From assembly GCA_009663005.1 (NCBI GenBank), contig VIGQ01001882.1:1-17500 (forward strand): a stretch of DNA of 17,500 bases, given 5' to 3'. The translations under genes were made by a program, and so were the position numbers. The notes under the pieces are model-generated. The model was not told the origin of the DNA, made no database searches, and saw nothing but the letters and a program-made list of their open reading frames with translations. Of this stretch, positions 1 to 7,945 are shown piece after piece. The number at the start of each line of letters is the position of its first letter. Position 1 is the first letter of the stretch. Source of the stretch: Actinidia chinensis (taxonomy: Eukaryota > Streptophyta > Magnoliopsida > Ericales > Actinidiaceae).

Positions 1-719
1 GTCCACAACCCATGAGCATCGTCTCATCGTGGTTACAAGTTGGGAACCCTCCATGTGTTCACTTCATTGCAATCTGCAACACTCGTCCACCCATCGGGCT
101 ACAATGATGGAACACCTCTGTTCAATGCATTGTCTGATATGTCCGAAATCATCTTCCTGTTCCATCTCATTCCTCAGCCTTGTTTTCCTTGGGCGGAATC
201 GCATCTGAAGCTTGATCCAGGGCTCTCAAATTATCTCCGCCTTCTTACTTCTCCAAAATGGAAGCAAATCTCTGAAAACCCCGACCCGCGGGATGAATCC
301 GGAATGCCATAAAACTCAAGACAGATGGGGCTTTTCCATTCCTGGTCAAAAATAGACACTTCCTGGGACCCCAAATTGATCAAATCAGAACTTCAGGGAC
401 TAACATTGAAATTTTCATTTTTTCCAGGACCTAATTGCGAATTTCCCAAGTCCAGGGACACCGGCACTTTTCCCAAAGTCCCCAGGGACCAAATTGAAAA
501 ATATCAAAAGGTCCAGGGAAAAAAGTGTATTTTTCACTTTTCGTTCAACATGACGGGGGTGGACGGGTCAACGCGGCTGGTGGTCACACGCGTCTGTGCA
601 TGCGGCTAGTTCAAATGCGGCTGGTGTCAACGGCTTGGGGTTTACTGGTCAACGGTTTCGTTTGACCAGTCAACGGCTTTGGGTCAGTTGTGCTTTTTTT
701 GGAAAAAAATTCTCAGCCA

Positions 720-763
<44 letters not shown>

Positions 764-1129
764 TTTTCTTTTTCTTTTCCTTTCATTGATTATGTTTTTC
801 TTGTCTCCTTTAATCTTCTTCAACATAGACCACCTGGACGCATGGGGGGCGCATGGGTGGTCGCGAGAATTCCCACTTCGTCTTCTTCCTTGACGCGGCG
901 TGGGGCCGCGTGGGTCCGCGTGGATCTGACTCGACCGAACTTGCAGGCAGGCGCGTGTGGGGTGCGTCCGCGTCCGATTTTGACTCCGTTTGGTGCTGGG
1001 CTTCGTTTCGACGATACGAATTCTAGTGGTATTCTCAATCTCAGTTTTTTTTTGAGCAATTCGAATTTGGGGTCAGACTTCGAAGCATGGTACCCGAGGT
1101 ACTCCGTGACTCTCGCCGTGACTCGAACT
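1..1129 (-). repeat. Inverted copy of the family 1 Copia leader (left palindrome arm)
   Basis: This stretch is the reverse complement, with many small differences, of 1677-2767. Position 1 pairs with 2767, and the arm ends near 1120-1129, where the ten bases gactcgaact pair with 1677-1686 just inside the PBS. Other paired landmarks are the ggtccctgg stutter (340-530 against 2300-2420), the TTGAC-rich stretch (540-690 against 2085-2265), the pyrimidine tract near 755-785 and the GC-rich block at 830-970. The arm may continue left of the window. No protein is recognisable in it, and the short ORFs on both strands look fortuitous. In identity it is retrotransposon leader (5' untranslated) sequence in reverse orientation. 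Seen: the inverted pairing. Inferred: the leader identity, because the partner copy directly follows an LTR and PBS. Confidence 0.85.
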
Positions 1130-1146
1130 TGTCTCCTTGCCTCCTA

Positions 1147-1660
1147 TAAAGAATGGCATAGATGAGAAAAAGCTGCTGCAGATTGTCAAAGATGAGGCAT
1201 GTTGAGCTCAGCCGTGAGCCTCACGTCTCTTCTTGGGTGGCCGATAATACAGAGAGGTGGCCCCCCCCCCCAACCCCCAGAGAGAAGCGCAGTGGTGCAA
1301 GAAATGTAGGGGTTGTGGCGTTGTTGGGGGCACACACAGATTCTGTTGAAGGTCTGGGGGAGTGCGAGTGTGCTAGTGAGAGCCAGAGATATGAACAGAG
1401 GAGTGGGGCTAGAATTGGGTGCTTGATATCTGAGAGATTAGACAGTGAGATGGTAGATATAAGAGTTCTGAGAGGTGAGTGGACAAATACTCGAGCTCCT
1501 CCCTATTGTAGTACTCATTGTACATTTCCCATTTCTGTTAGTAGTGGAATTGCTTGTTCCTTCTCCGTGGATGTAGGCATTGTGGCCGTACCACGTAAAT
1601 CTTTGTCTAGTGGTGGTGTTGATGTTGTGGATGACTGTAACATCGTTTTGGGCCACAACA
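1147..1660 (+). mobile_element. 5'-truncated Copia LTR, family 1 copy A
   Basis: From about 1147 the sequence aligns with the later family 1 LTRs. It shares aagaatggca, then gctgctgaagattgtcaaagat (gctgctgc... here), then gagctcagccgtga with the LTR at 4085. Near its 3' end it has the ctccgtggatgtaggcat and accacgtaaatct motifs also seen in the other copies. It ends in cacaaca at 1660, immediately before a primer-binding site, so the right boundary is secure. The first 190 bp or so, including the TGTTGG start, are absent and the inverted leader abuts instead. A C-rich homopolymer near 1260-1272 and many indels mark it as decayed. The longest + strand ORF here (1162-1959) runs through the LTR end and PBS into the leader and is not a gene. 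Confidence 0.85.
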
Positions 1661-1661
1661 A

Positions 1662-1674
1662 TGGTATCAGAGCC
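1662..1674 (+). other. Primer-binding site (initiator tRNA-Met)
   Basis: TGGTATCAGAGCC lies one base after the LTR end (cacaaca/a). It is complementary to the 3' end of plant initiator tRNA-Met, the standard primer for minus-strand cDNA synthesis in Copia elements. It fixes the orientation (+) and 3' boundary of LTR copy A and marks 1677 onward as element leader. Confidence 0.93.
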
Positions 1675-1676
1675 CC

Positions 1677-2722
1677 AGTTCGAGTCCCCGAGAGTCACCG
1701 AAGTACCACCGGAGTACATCTTCGAATTCTGACCATTTCAAATTGCTCACAACTGAATTTGAGCATACCACTAGATTCGTCTCGTCGATACGAAGCTCCA
1801 CACCAAACGGAGCAAGTCAAAATCGGACCGGCCCGACGCACCCCCACGCCGCCTGAAGTTCGCGCGTCAGATCCACGCGGACCCACTTCGTCCCCACGCG
1901 CTCCAAGAGAATACGGGGGAATTCTCCGCGCCCCCCATGCGTCCAGGTGGTCTATGTGAAGAATGATTAAAGGAGACAAGGAAACATAATCATGAAAGGA
2001 AACGAAAAAAAAAAAAAGCAAATGATGTGTCTTTTGACATGATGATGGTTGGTGGCTGAGAATTTTTTCCAAACAATCACCAACTTTGACCAAGCCCGTT
2101 GACTGTCAAACGAAGCCGTTGCCAGTCAAACCCAAGCCTTTGACCCCACCATCCGCAATTGACTAGCCTCATTGACCAGCCCGCGTTGACCACCAGCCGC
2201 GTTGACCAGCCGAGTTGATCAGTCAAACCCCTTTGACCGTTGACGGTCAAACTTTGACCGTTGCCGAAAAGTGAAAATTACACTTTTTTTCCCTGACTTG
2301 TCTGATAGTTTCAATTGGGTCCCTGGACTTTGGAAAATTGCAATTGGTCCCTGGAAAAATTAAAATTTCCATTTAGTCACTTGAAGTTCTGGGTGATTCA
2401 TTTTGGGTCCCAGAAGTGTCTGATTTTTGCCAGGAAATCCCTGTCTGAGTTAATCCAAATAAAATACTCGCTTCCGGATTCATCCGCGAGTCGGGGTTCG
2501 AAGATTTGCTTCCAGTTTTGGAGAAGCAAGAAAGCCGGAGTGATTTGAGAGCCCTGATCAAGCTTTTCAAATGCGGATTAACGCCCCAGGAAAACCAAGG
2601 ATAGGAATGAGATGAACAGAAGATATTGGACATATCAAAAATCATTGAACACGAGGTGGTTCCATCATGTAGCACGATGAGACAGTGTTGCAGATGCTTA
2701 CACTAGCATTGAACACAAGTGT

Positions 2723-2767
<45 letters not shown>
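1677..2767 (+). repeat. Family 1 Copia leader (right palindrome arm)
   Basis: This is the untranslated leader between the PBS and the gag remnant, unusually long at about 1.1 kb. In order it holds a PBS-proximal block, a GC-rich block with repeated ccacgcg/cgcgt motifs (1830-1940), an A-run (2006-2018), a dense TTGAC/GTCAA array (2085-2265), and several ttggtccctgg-like units (2318-2420). A distal block (2480-2767) carries two near-repeats of gaacac...tgtagcacgatgagac (2646-2682 and 2710-2745). It pairs over its full length with 1-1129 in inverted orientation. No open frame of useful length is seen, and the 132-codon minus-strand ORF at 1695-2093 crosses non-coding landmarks. An RNA packaging or regulatory role is conceivable for an LTR-element leader but is not shown. 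Confidence 0.82.
2085..2266 (+). promoter_or_regulatory. Dense TTGAC (W-box-like) array in the leader
   Basis: About fourteen TTGAC cores, counting both strands, lie within roughly 180 bp, many in the form gTTGACCagcc. TTGAC(C/T) is the core bound by plant WRKY factors. The array is partly preserved in the inverted arm (about 550-690). It could be real regulatory sequence or a degenerate short tandem repeat that resembles W-boxes. Seen: the repeated core. Inferred: any regulatory role. Confidence 0.4.
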
Positions 2768-2768
<1 letters not shown>

Positions 2769-2769
2769 G

Positions 2770-2771
<2 letters not shown>

Positions 2772-2802
<31 letters not shown>
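2772..2802. repeat. T31 homopolymer between leader and gag remnant
   Basis: An uninterrupted run of 31 T follows the last base of the palindrome arm by four bases and directly precedes the gag remnant. It marks the junction where the N-terminal part of gag is missing. It may be a poly(A) tract in antisense, a slippage product or an assembly artefact. Confidence 0.95.
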
Positions 2803-2803
<1 letters not shown>

Positions 2804-3174
2804 AAGGAGATGTTCCGGAGAATACAGCTCTAACCGCCTTAATTAGGAGGCTTGTGTTGAAGCTTCAGAAGGAACTACATTGGCGAACCAACGATCGAGT
2901 TTCCAGAGAAGAGTCCACAGGATGAAGTCAAGAGAAGAGGCCAGAGAATAGGTCTCAGGAGAGGTCAATAAAGGAGGCAGAGAAGATGTCAAGGCAATGA
3001 TGGCGGCGGGCAGATCCAGAGGTCGCAACTTAAGTGCTTTTATTGCGACGAGGAGGGCCAAGAAGAATTGCCCAAAGGAACAAAGCACCAGATCACGTAC
3101 TTCAGAGGCAGCACAACTTCAATAATGGCTTTGAATGAGAGTTGATGTTCTCCCTACAGGCATCGGCAGATGAA

Positions 3175-3215
<41 letters not shown>

Positions 3216-3480
3216 GTGCGAGAACGAGTTTTGTTCTCTAGCACATGTAGCATGCGATGGAATTGTTCGGATGGCTACAATGCGATTGTTGGCCAAAGGA
3301 CGTCCGGTTCCGCATGGCATACGAAGATCCCTGAAGGTGAACCGGGGTAAGGCATGTTCATTGATATGCATGTCGAAGCGAGAAGCTGGTTGAAGCTAGT
3401 GGAGAACCTCAGATTCCAAGGGAACAGGAAGAAGCTCAGGAGAAGGGAAGACTGAAAGGCTATACCAACTAGGGAGAATG
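2803..3480 (+). pseudogene. Copia gag C-terminus, protease and pre-integrase remnant (family 1, copy 1)
   Basis: This is a broken polyprotein fragment. At 3035-3071 a retroviral zinc knuckle is visible: Cys (3035-3037), Phe-Tyr, Cys (3044-3046), Asp-Glu-Glu-Gly, a His codon damaged by deletion (3059) and a final Cys (3069-3071), so a CX2CX4HX4C nucleocapsid finger with a short frameshift. It follows a charged Arg/Glu/Ser-rich stretch. The aspartic protease motif Asp-Ser-Gly is at 3192-3200 and continues Ile-Ala-Tyr-His-Leu, typical of Copia proteases. A later stretch (3300-3480) resembles the protease-to-GAG-pre-integrase region (Val-Arg-Phe-Arg-Met; Gly-Asn-Arg; Asn-Val-Gln-Thr-Gly) but shifts frame several times. 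The N-terminal two thirds of gag are missing; the T31 run sits at that break. It cannot encode a functional protein. Confidence 0.82.
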
Positions 3481-4071
3481 TTCAGACAGGAGAGCTGCTG
3501 TCCACATAGGGTCCCAGTGGTAATTAGCAAATGGATGGACTAAGAAGCAACCGTTTGCACAGAGCAGCGCAAAGGCAAGCGCAGGGTACCTGATGGATGT
3601 ACTGAAGGATCCACAGTGGAACAGAGCGCAAGAGATGCTTTTGATGACGGCAGAAGTCTGGCCAACACTAGAGGTGGCAAACCATTGCGAATGGTCCCAT
3701 GAAGAAAGCTCAGAGGAAGAGCCGAGAGTAGATGTACACACAGGCTGACTTCGCCCGCTCTGGAACAATCTCTTTTCGCTCTAGAAAGTGGCGGTGATCT
3801 CTCAGGTGTGTACACAAGGGAGAGGAGATTAGTCACGACGATTTGCAAGCGGAGTACTTGCAGCGCACCCAGGTTAGGGGGAGCAAGGCCCACCTAAGTG
3901 AAGAAGGTCAGGCACGGTCAGGTTGGGAAGTGCATTCACTTCAGGGAAATGAAGGTTGCCCGTGTAGGAGGGGTAACAATTCTCGGATACCTGTCCTGGC
4001 AGATCTTACAGGGGAGCCTGTACCAGAAGTTGTCGGATGGATAACTTGAAGAATCAGATAACCTCCAATGG
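3481..4071 (+). mobile_element. Family 1 3' internal tail, no integrase or RT (copy 1)
   Basis: This stretch joins the pre-integrase remnant to the polypurine tract. It shows no integrase core (no Asp-Asn-Gly-Gly-Glu), no RT YxDD and no RNase H. It aligns with 5390-5972 (+) and 7221-7790 (-), for example at gctgctgtcc...gggtccc, agcgcaaaggcaagcgcag and tcttacaggggagcctg. The same short content in three copies indicates that the loss of most of pol came before these copies, so this is a family feature and not a local deletion. Basic reading frames occur in pieces, but none is long enough to call a protein. Confidence 0.7.
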
Positions 4072-4083
4072 GCTGGAGGGAGA
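4072..4083 (+). other. Polypurine tract, family 1 copy 1
   Basis: gctggagggaga lies directly before the LTR start TGTTGG at 4085, the expected plus-strand primer position. It matches ctggagggggaga before the next LTR at 5987. Confidence 0.85.
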
Positions 4084-4084
4084 T

Positions 4085-4773
4085 TGTTGGAGGTCCAGTC
4101 CCCCCCCGCCCCCCCCGCCCATTGAAAGCTCACTGCATCCCACACATTGGGACCCAGGCCCAGCCCAAGCCCAAGCCCAACCAACGTCATTCCCCTCTTC
4201 AGCATTCCAATTCCTCGTCAGAAGCCGATTCATTTGGTAAGATGGTCGGAGCTAAAGTCCCATTTGAGGCTGGGAAGAAAGAATGGCAGAAGAGAAGAAA
4301 GCTGCTGAAGATTGTCAAAGATGTCGGGTGCATGTTTGAGCTCAGCCGTGATCTCATCGTCTGCTTCGTGTGGCCTTAAATCAATAGGTGCCAAGAGAAG
4401 AGCGTGGGTGTCAGAGAAATTAAGGGTTGGGGGCTTTTGTTGGGGGCTCACATCTCGGCAAGAATGCTTTGTGCAGAGGTCTGGGGAGTGCAGTGTGCGA
4501 GTGAGAGCACCGAGAGCACAGAGATCTGACAGATGGGCGAAATTGGGTGCTGTGAGTCTGAGAGATACATTAGATGTCGGAGCGATGAAGAGTGCTGAGA
4601 GATGAAGTGGATATGAGCTCCTCCTATGTCTCTTGTAATTCATTTCGGTTATAGGTGAGTTGCTGTTCCGCTCCGTGGATTAGCATTGTTTGCCGAAACC
4701 ACGTAATCTTCTGTCTGTTGTGTGGTTGATGTTGGTGGTGAGTGGACTGGTTAACTCGTTTTGGTGGGCACAA
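4085..4773 (+). mobile_element. Copia LTR, family 1 copy B
   Basis: The LTR starts TGTTGGAGG right after the polypurine tract and extends to about 4773, where gttttggtgggcacaaa corresponds to the cgttttgggccacaaca end of copy A. Shared internal landmarks are the repeated cccaagcccaagccc block (4160-4180), gaatggcagaagag (4281), the gtgcgagtgagagcacc stretch and ctccgtggat/accacgtaat near 4670-4710. A C-rich run interrupted by G (4101-4119) is a low-complexity insert. No PBS follows; an inverted gag/protease piece does instead. The 97-codon and 137-codon ORFs on opposite strands here are LTR sequence, not genes. Confidence 0.85.
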
Positions 4774-5172
4774 ACCTCTGCATCAGAAATCCAATCTGAC
4801 TCTTCACTGCCAGCTCCGATGCTGCTAGAGAACAATCACTCTCATCCACAACCATCATTGCTGTTGTTGCTGGCCTCTGAGACTGATCTGGTGCTTGGTT
4901 TCCTTTGAACAATTTCTTCTTGTCCCTCGCTGGTCGCAAACAACACTAAATGCGGACCTCTGGATTCTGCCATCCGCCATCTTCTCTGCCGGTATCATCT
5001 TCTTGACCTCTTCTCTCGACCCTCTGTGACCTCCTCTTGAGACCTCTTACTTCGGGCCTCTTCTTTTTGACTCTTCCCTAGTGGCTCTCTGAGAACTCGC
5101 ATCGTTGTTCCCCACCAGAATCCCTCCTCTGAAGCTTCTACACAAGCCCTTCTCAATAAGACTTTGTTCTGA
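4766..5172 (-). pseudogene. Inverted gag C-terminus/protease segment
   Basis: Read on the minus strand, 5172 to 4766 aligns with 2835-3210 on the plus strand. Matching landmarks are ggcttgtgt(t)gaagcttcag, agaagaggcc, cagatccagaggtc, the degenerate zinc-knuckle region (near 4905-4940), gaagtcagattggatttctga and the protease entry. The zinc knuckle and Asp-Ser-Gly motif are more damaged here than in copy 1. The flanking LTR (left) and protease tail (right) are on the plus strand, so this roughly 400 bp block is an inversion inside an otherwise + oriented element. The minus-strand 111-codon ORF at 4995-5330 is the best surviving frame and is Arg/Glu/Ser-rich, like the linker before the knuckle. 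Confidence 0.78.
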
Positions 5173-5264
5173 GATGTCAACGACGCGATTGTGGCAACGG
5201 TCAGTCCGGTTCCGCAGACGGGAGATCCTGAAGGTACCGGGAGGTAGGCATGTTTCAATTGACA

Positions 5265-5313
<49 letters not shown>

Positions 5314-5972
5314 AGTTTCCAGGGAAACAATGAGAAGCTGCAAGAGAAGGAAGACGGGACATGCTATACCACCTGATGGAAATGTCCAACGGAAGCTGCT
5401 GTCCGACATAGGTCCCGTGGTATTAGCAAGATGTATGGAACGAATAGAGGCACTGTTGCACCTAAGGCACGCAAGCAATTCGCAGAGTACCTGATGGATG
5501 TCTTTGAATGATCCACCGTGGAACAGGAGCGCAAGGAGATGCTTTGGATACTGCAGATTTCTTGCCAGACACTATAAGGTGCCATTGCGATGTCCATGAT
5601 AATCTCAGAGAGAGAGAAACAGAGTAGATTTACAGCGACAGGCCGTGACGTCGCCGGAAACGATTCCCCTCTTTCCTCAAGATAGTGATGGTGATCTCAT
5701 CCAGTTGGCACACAAGGGATGAAATGGAATCGCGACTATTTTGCAAAGCGGCGTCCGTGCAAGCGCACCCAAGTGAAGGGGAGCACGGCACCTCAGTGAG
5801 AAGGTGCGGCACTTAATCGGTTGTGGAAAGTGCATTCACGTCAGGGAAGTGATGTTGCCCGTGGAGGTATGGTCACATATCTCGATACTGTCTTGAAGAT
5901 CTTACAGGGGAGCTGGACCAGAGTTGGTCGGGTCTGTATAACTTGAAGAATCATGATAACCCTCCTCCAATG
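5173..5972 (+). pseudogene. Protease end and 3' tail of family 1 (copy 2)
   Basis: This stretch aligns with 3265-4071. It begins near gatgtcaacgacgcgattgtgg and the shared gtccggttccgca, and continues through gaagctagtggag, the gaatgtcca block, ggtaccctgatggatgt-like sequence (cagagtacctgatggatgt here) and tcttacaggggagctgg before the polypurine tract. As in copy 1 there is no integrase, RT or RNase H. Frameshifts and stops are frequent. The Asp-Ser-Gly part of the protease lies in the inverted neighbour at 4766-5172, not here. Confidence 0.75.
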
Positions 5973-5985
5973 CTGGAGGGGGAGA
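5973..5985 (+). other. Polypurine tract, family 1 copy 2
   Basis: ctggagggggaga lies directly before TGTTGG at 5987. It is the least degraded polypurine tract among the family 1 copies. Confidence 0.88.
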
Positions 5986-5986
5986 T

Positions 5987-6644
5987 TGTTGGAGGCCGCC
6001 CTTGAAGCCCAGGAGTCCCACACTATTGGGCCCGGCCCAAGCCCAAGTCCCAAGCCCAATCCAAACGCAGTCCATCCTTCAGGCATCCAATTCCTCTTCC
6101 TGGAGCCGTATTCATTTGTAAGATTGGGTCAGGAGACAGAGATTCCTTCAATAAGGCTTGAGGAATGAAAGAATGGCAAGAGAGAAGATACAGCTGGTGA
6201 TTGTCAACAATGGAGGTCCAATCCCCTATTTAAAGGAATACTCATTGTGAGAGAGCAAGGTTTGGAAGAGCAAGATGTCATCGTGGAGGATTACCGGGAG
6301 CACACAGCTATTGCTGTGTTCAGAGCGGGCTGAGAGAGAGTGGGTTTGGGGTGGAGTGCGAGTGTGCTAGGGAGAGCACCGCGCACAGAGAGATCTGGCA
6401 GAGAGTGGGCTAGAATGGTACTGTGAGATCTTGAGAGAGAGAGACAGTGAGATGGGGAGAGATGAGAGAGTGCGGCAGTGAGTGGAGAGAGCTCCTCCCT
6501 CTTGTACTCCATTGTAATTCATTCTGTATATTAATTATTGGGGGGGGGGGGTCCTCTCCGTGGATGTAGCATGTTTTGCTAACCACGTAGATCTGTCTAC
6601 TGTTGTGGGGTTGTATGTTTGGTTGGAGTTACTGGTAACTCGTT
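5987..6644 (+). mobile_element. Copia LTR, family 1 copy C
   Basis: The LTR starts TGTTGGAGGC after the polypurine tract. It carries the gcccaagcccaa block (6040-6060), the gaatggcaagag landmark (6171), a TATA-like TATTTAAA at 6227-6234, a GA-rich stretch (6340-6490), a G12-type homopolymer near 6540 and the tccgtggatgtagc/accacgtagat motif pair (6558-6592). Its 3' end is cut: at about 6644, after ggtaactcgtt, it meets an LTR in the opposite orientation and lacks the final gggccacaaca. No PBS follows on this strand. Confidence 0.85.
6227..6234 (+). promoter_or_regulatory. TATA-like box in LTR copy C
   Basis: TATTTAAA sits about 240 bp into the LTR, a plausible place for the U3 core promoter of a Copia LTR. 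The other copies are altered at this point. Confidence 0.45.
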
Positions 6645-6649
6645 ACCAT

Positions 6650-7207
6650 TTTTGGCCCAAAACGATTTACCAGTCGACTCCACCAACCCAACCACACACA
6701 CAAGAGCAAATTTACGTGTTCGGCAACAATGCCCCGGCCACGGAGAGGAATCTGTTATTCCCTCTTCAGAATAAATTACAATAAATACAAAGAGGATATC
6801 ACCTCAACTCACTCACCATATCTATCTCTCAGTCCCTGCGCTCTGCCACAACAAGAGCCGTCTCTGTATTCTTAAAGATTTCTCCTACTTCTGGCCCACC
6901 CCACTCTCTTTCTCCCACCACCAATATTTATAGCCACAGACAAGAGAAGATGAGATCATGGCTGCTCATTCATGCTCCATTGATTGACCATGGAGGAGGA
7001 AGTAGCGCTTCCGTCTTCAACTCTTTCGGCGCCTCCTCTGACTCTTCGTCAAGCAAGCTCTTTCCTTTTTCCTTTCCATCTTTCACTCTCTTCTTGCGTT
7101 TTCTCCTTTCCCATTCATTTACCTTAGAAGGAAAGGTGAGTTATGGGCTTCCACCTTTGGGCTTGGCTTGGAACCTTGGGCCTTTCATTTGGGCGGGACT
7201 TCCAACA
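6650..7207 (-). mobile_element. Copia LTR, family 1 copy D, inverted
   Basis: On the minus strand the LTR begins TGTTGGA (7207-7201) after a polypurine tract. It continues through a cccaaggttccaagccaagccca block, a TATAAATA box (6932-6925), the ctccgtggccggggcattgttgccgaacacgtaaat motif region and tcgttttgggcca near 6656. The following bases on the minus strand (aaaatggta, down to about 6642) look like the LTR end plus the first bases of a PBS. It lies tail-to-tail against copy C. The plus-strand ORFs here are LTR antisense. Confidence 0.83.
6925..6932 (-). promoter_or_regulatory. TATA box in inverted LTR copy D
   Basis: TATAAATA on the minus strand, about 275 bp into the LTR, is the best-preserved TATA motif among the family 1 LTRs. 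Confidence 0.55.
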
Positions 7208-7208
7208 A

Positions 7209-7220
7209 TCTCCCCCTCCG
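7209..7220 (-). other. Polypurine tract of the inverted copy
   Basis: On the minus strand cggagggggaga directly precedes TGTTGGA, matching the plus-strand tracts at 4072 and 5973. It fixes the orientation of copy D. Confidence 0.85.
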
Positions 7221-7945
7221 TCCAATTGGAGGGTATTGATCCAGCTCCCCCGTATATCTGTCAAGACCCCTGCTCCGAGATATCTTGCCTCATCATGGGC
7301 AAGCACTTCCAGACTGAAGTTCCTGCCCTTCTCTCTTAGGTGCTTTGCTCCCCCTCAACCGGAGAGCTCTTACAAAGTACATCACTTGTTGAGTCGTCGT
7401 GGCTCCCGCTCTTCTCTCTGTGTAACACTCTGAAGATATCACTTCCACTAAGCAATCTATGAAGAGCGAAAGAGACTCGTTTCGGCGACGCTCGCGCCTT
7501 CGATGTTACAACTCTTCAGAATCGACTTTGTCTCCTTCCTCTGGGACTTTTCTATGGACAATCCTGCACTGGCTTTGCACTGGTCTTTCTGGTCCCAGAC
7601 TTCCGCACGTGTCCCCTCCAAGCTCGTCCTTGCGTACCACTCTGGCTCTCCGGTGTCGCTGCGCTTGCTTTGCGTGCTTGTGGTGCACCGGTTTGCTTCT
7701 TGTTCATTTCTTTTTCCGTCTTATATCATGGACCCATGTCGGACAGCATCTTTCGCCCCTATCTGGACATTCCCCTCCATCGATATAGTCCTTTTTTCTT
7801 CCTTCCCCTCAGCATCCCTTTGTTTCCCTTGGAACATTCTCAAAGTCTCCTAGCTGCTATGGCTGCAACCATTGAATCTACATTCCGAGGGAATCAATTC
7901 GTCGTATTTTGTGGAACATGCCGTACATCGGTCAACGTCACAAGA
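7221..7945 (-). pseudogene. Inverted protease/pre-integrase end and tail of family 1 (copy 3)
   Basis: Read on the minus strand from 7945 to 7221 this aligns with 5240-5972. It opens with Leu-Thr-Asp-Val-Arg-His-Val-Pro (near 7940-7910), the conserved stretch after the Copia protease. Then come ccaagggaaacaaaggg, ggaatgtccagataggg, gatgctgtccgacatgggtcc, gcaccacaagcacgcaaagcaagcgcagc and gggggagctgga before the polypurine tract. There is again no integrase, RT or RNase H. The upstream part (leader, gag, protease Asp-Ser-Gly) is absent, because at 7946 the plus-strand family 2 leader begins. Plus-strand ORFs at 7459-8044 are antisense shadows. Confidence 0.78.

Noticed and set aside
596..1165. 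189-codon plus-strand ORF and its minus-strand partners in the left arm
   Set aside because: The stretch is reverse-complement leader sequence. The mirrored copy at 1695-2300 does not conserve the frame, and there is no domain.
1662..1674. Endogenous pararetrovirus (also primed by tRNA-Met)
   Set aside because: LTRs, a polypurine tract next to TGTTGG, and Copia-type gag-protease are present. No movement-protein or coat-protein signatures were seen.
1162..1959. Longest plus-strand ORF (265 codons) as a gene
   Set aside because: It runs through the LTR 3' end, the primer-binding site and into the untranslated leader. Its sequence is Ser/Pro/Arg-rich with no domain, and the homologous LTR copies do not keep the frame.
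1677..2767. An independent foldback (MITE/Foldback-type) transposon made of both arms
   Set aside because: The right arm starts right after a Copia LTR and PBS and ends before gag, so it is better explained as the element's own leader, duplicated in inverted orientation.
4101..4119. GC-rich regulatory box or G-quadruplex on the minus strand
   Set aside because: It is a C run broken by single G bases within a decayed LTR, absent from the other copies, and more likely slippage or assembly error.
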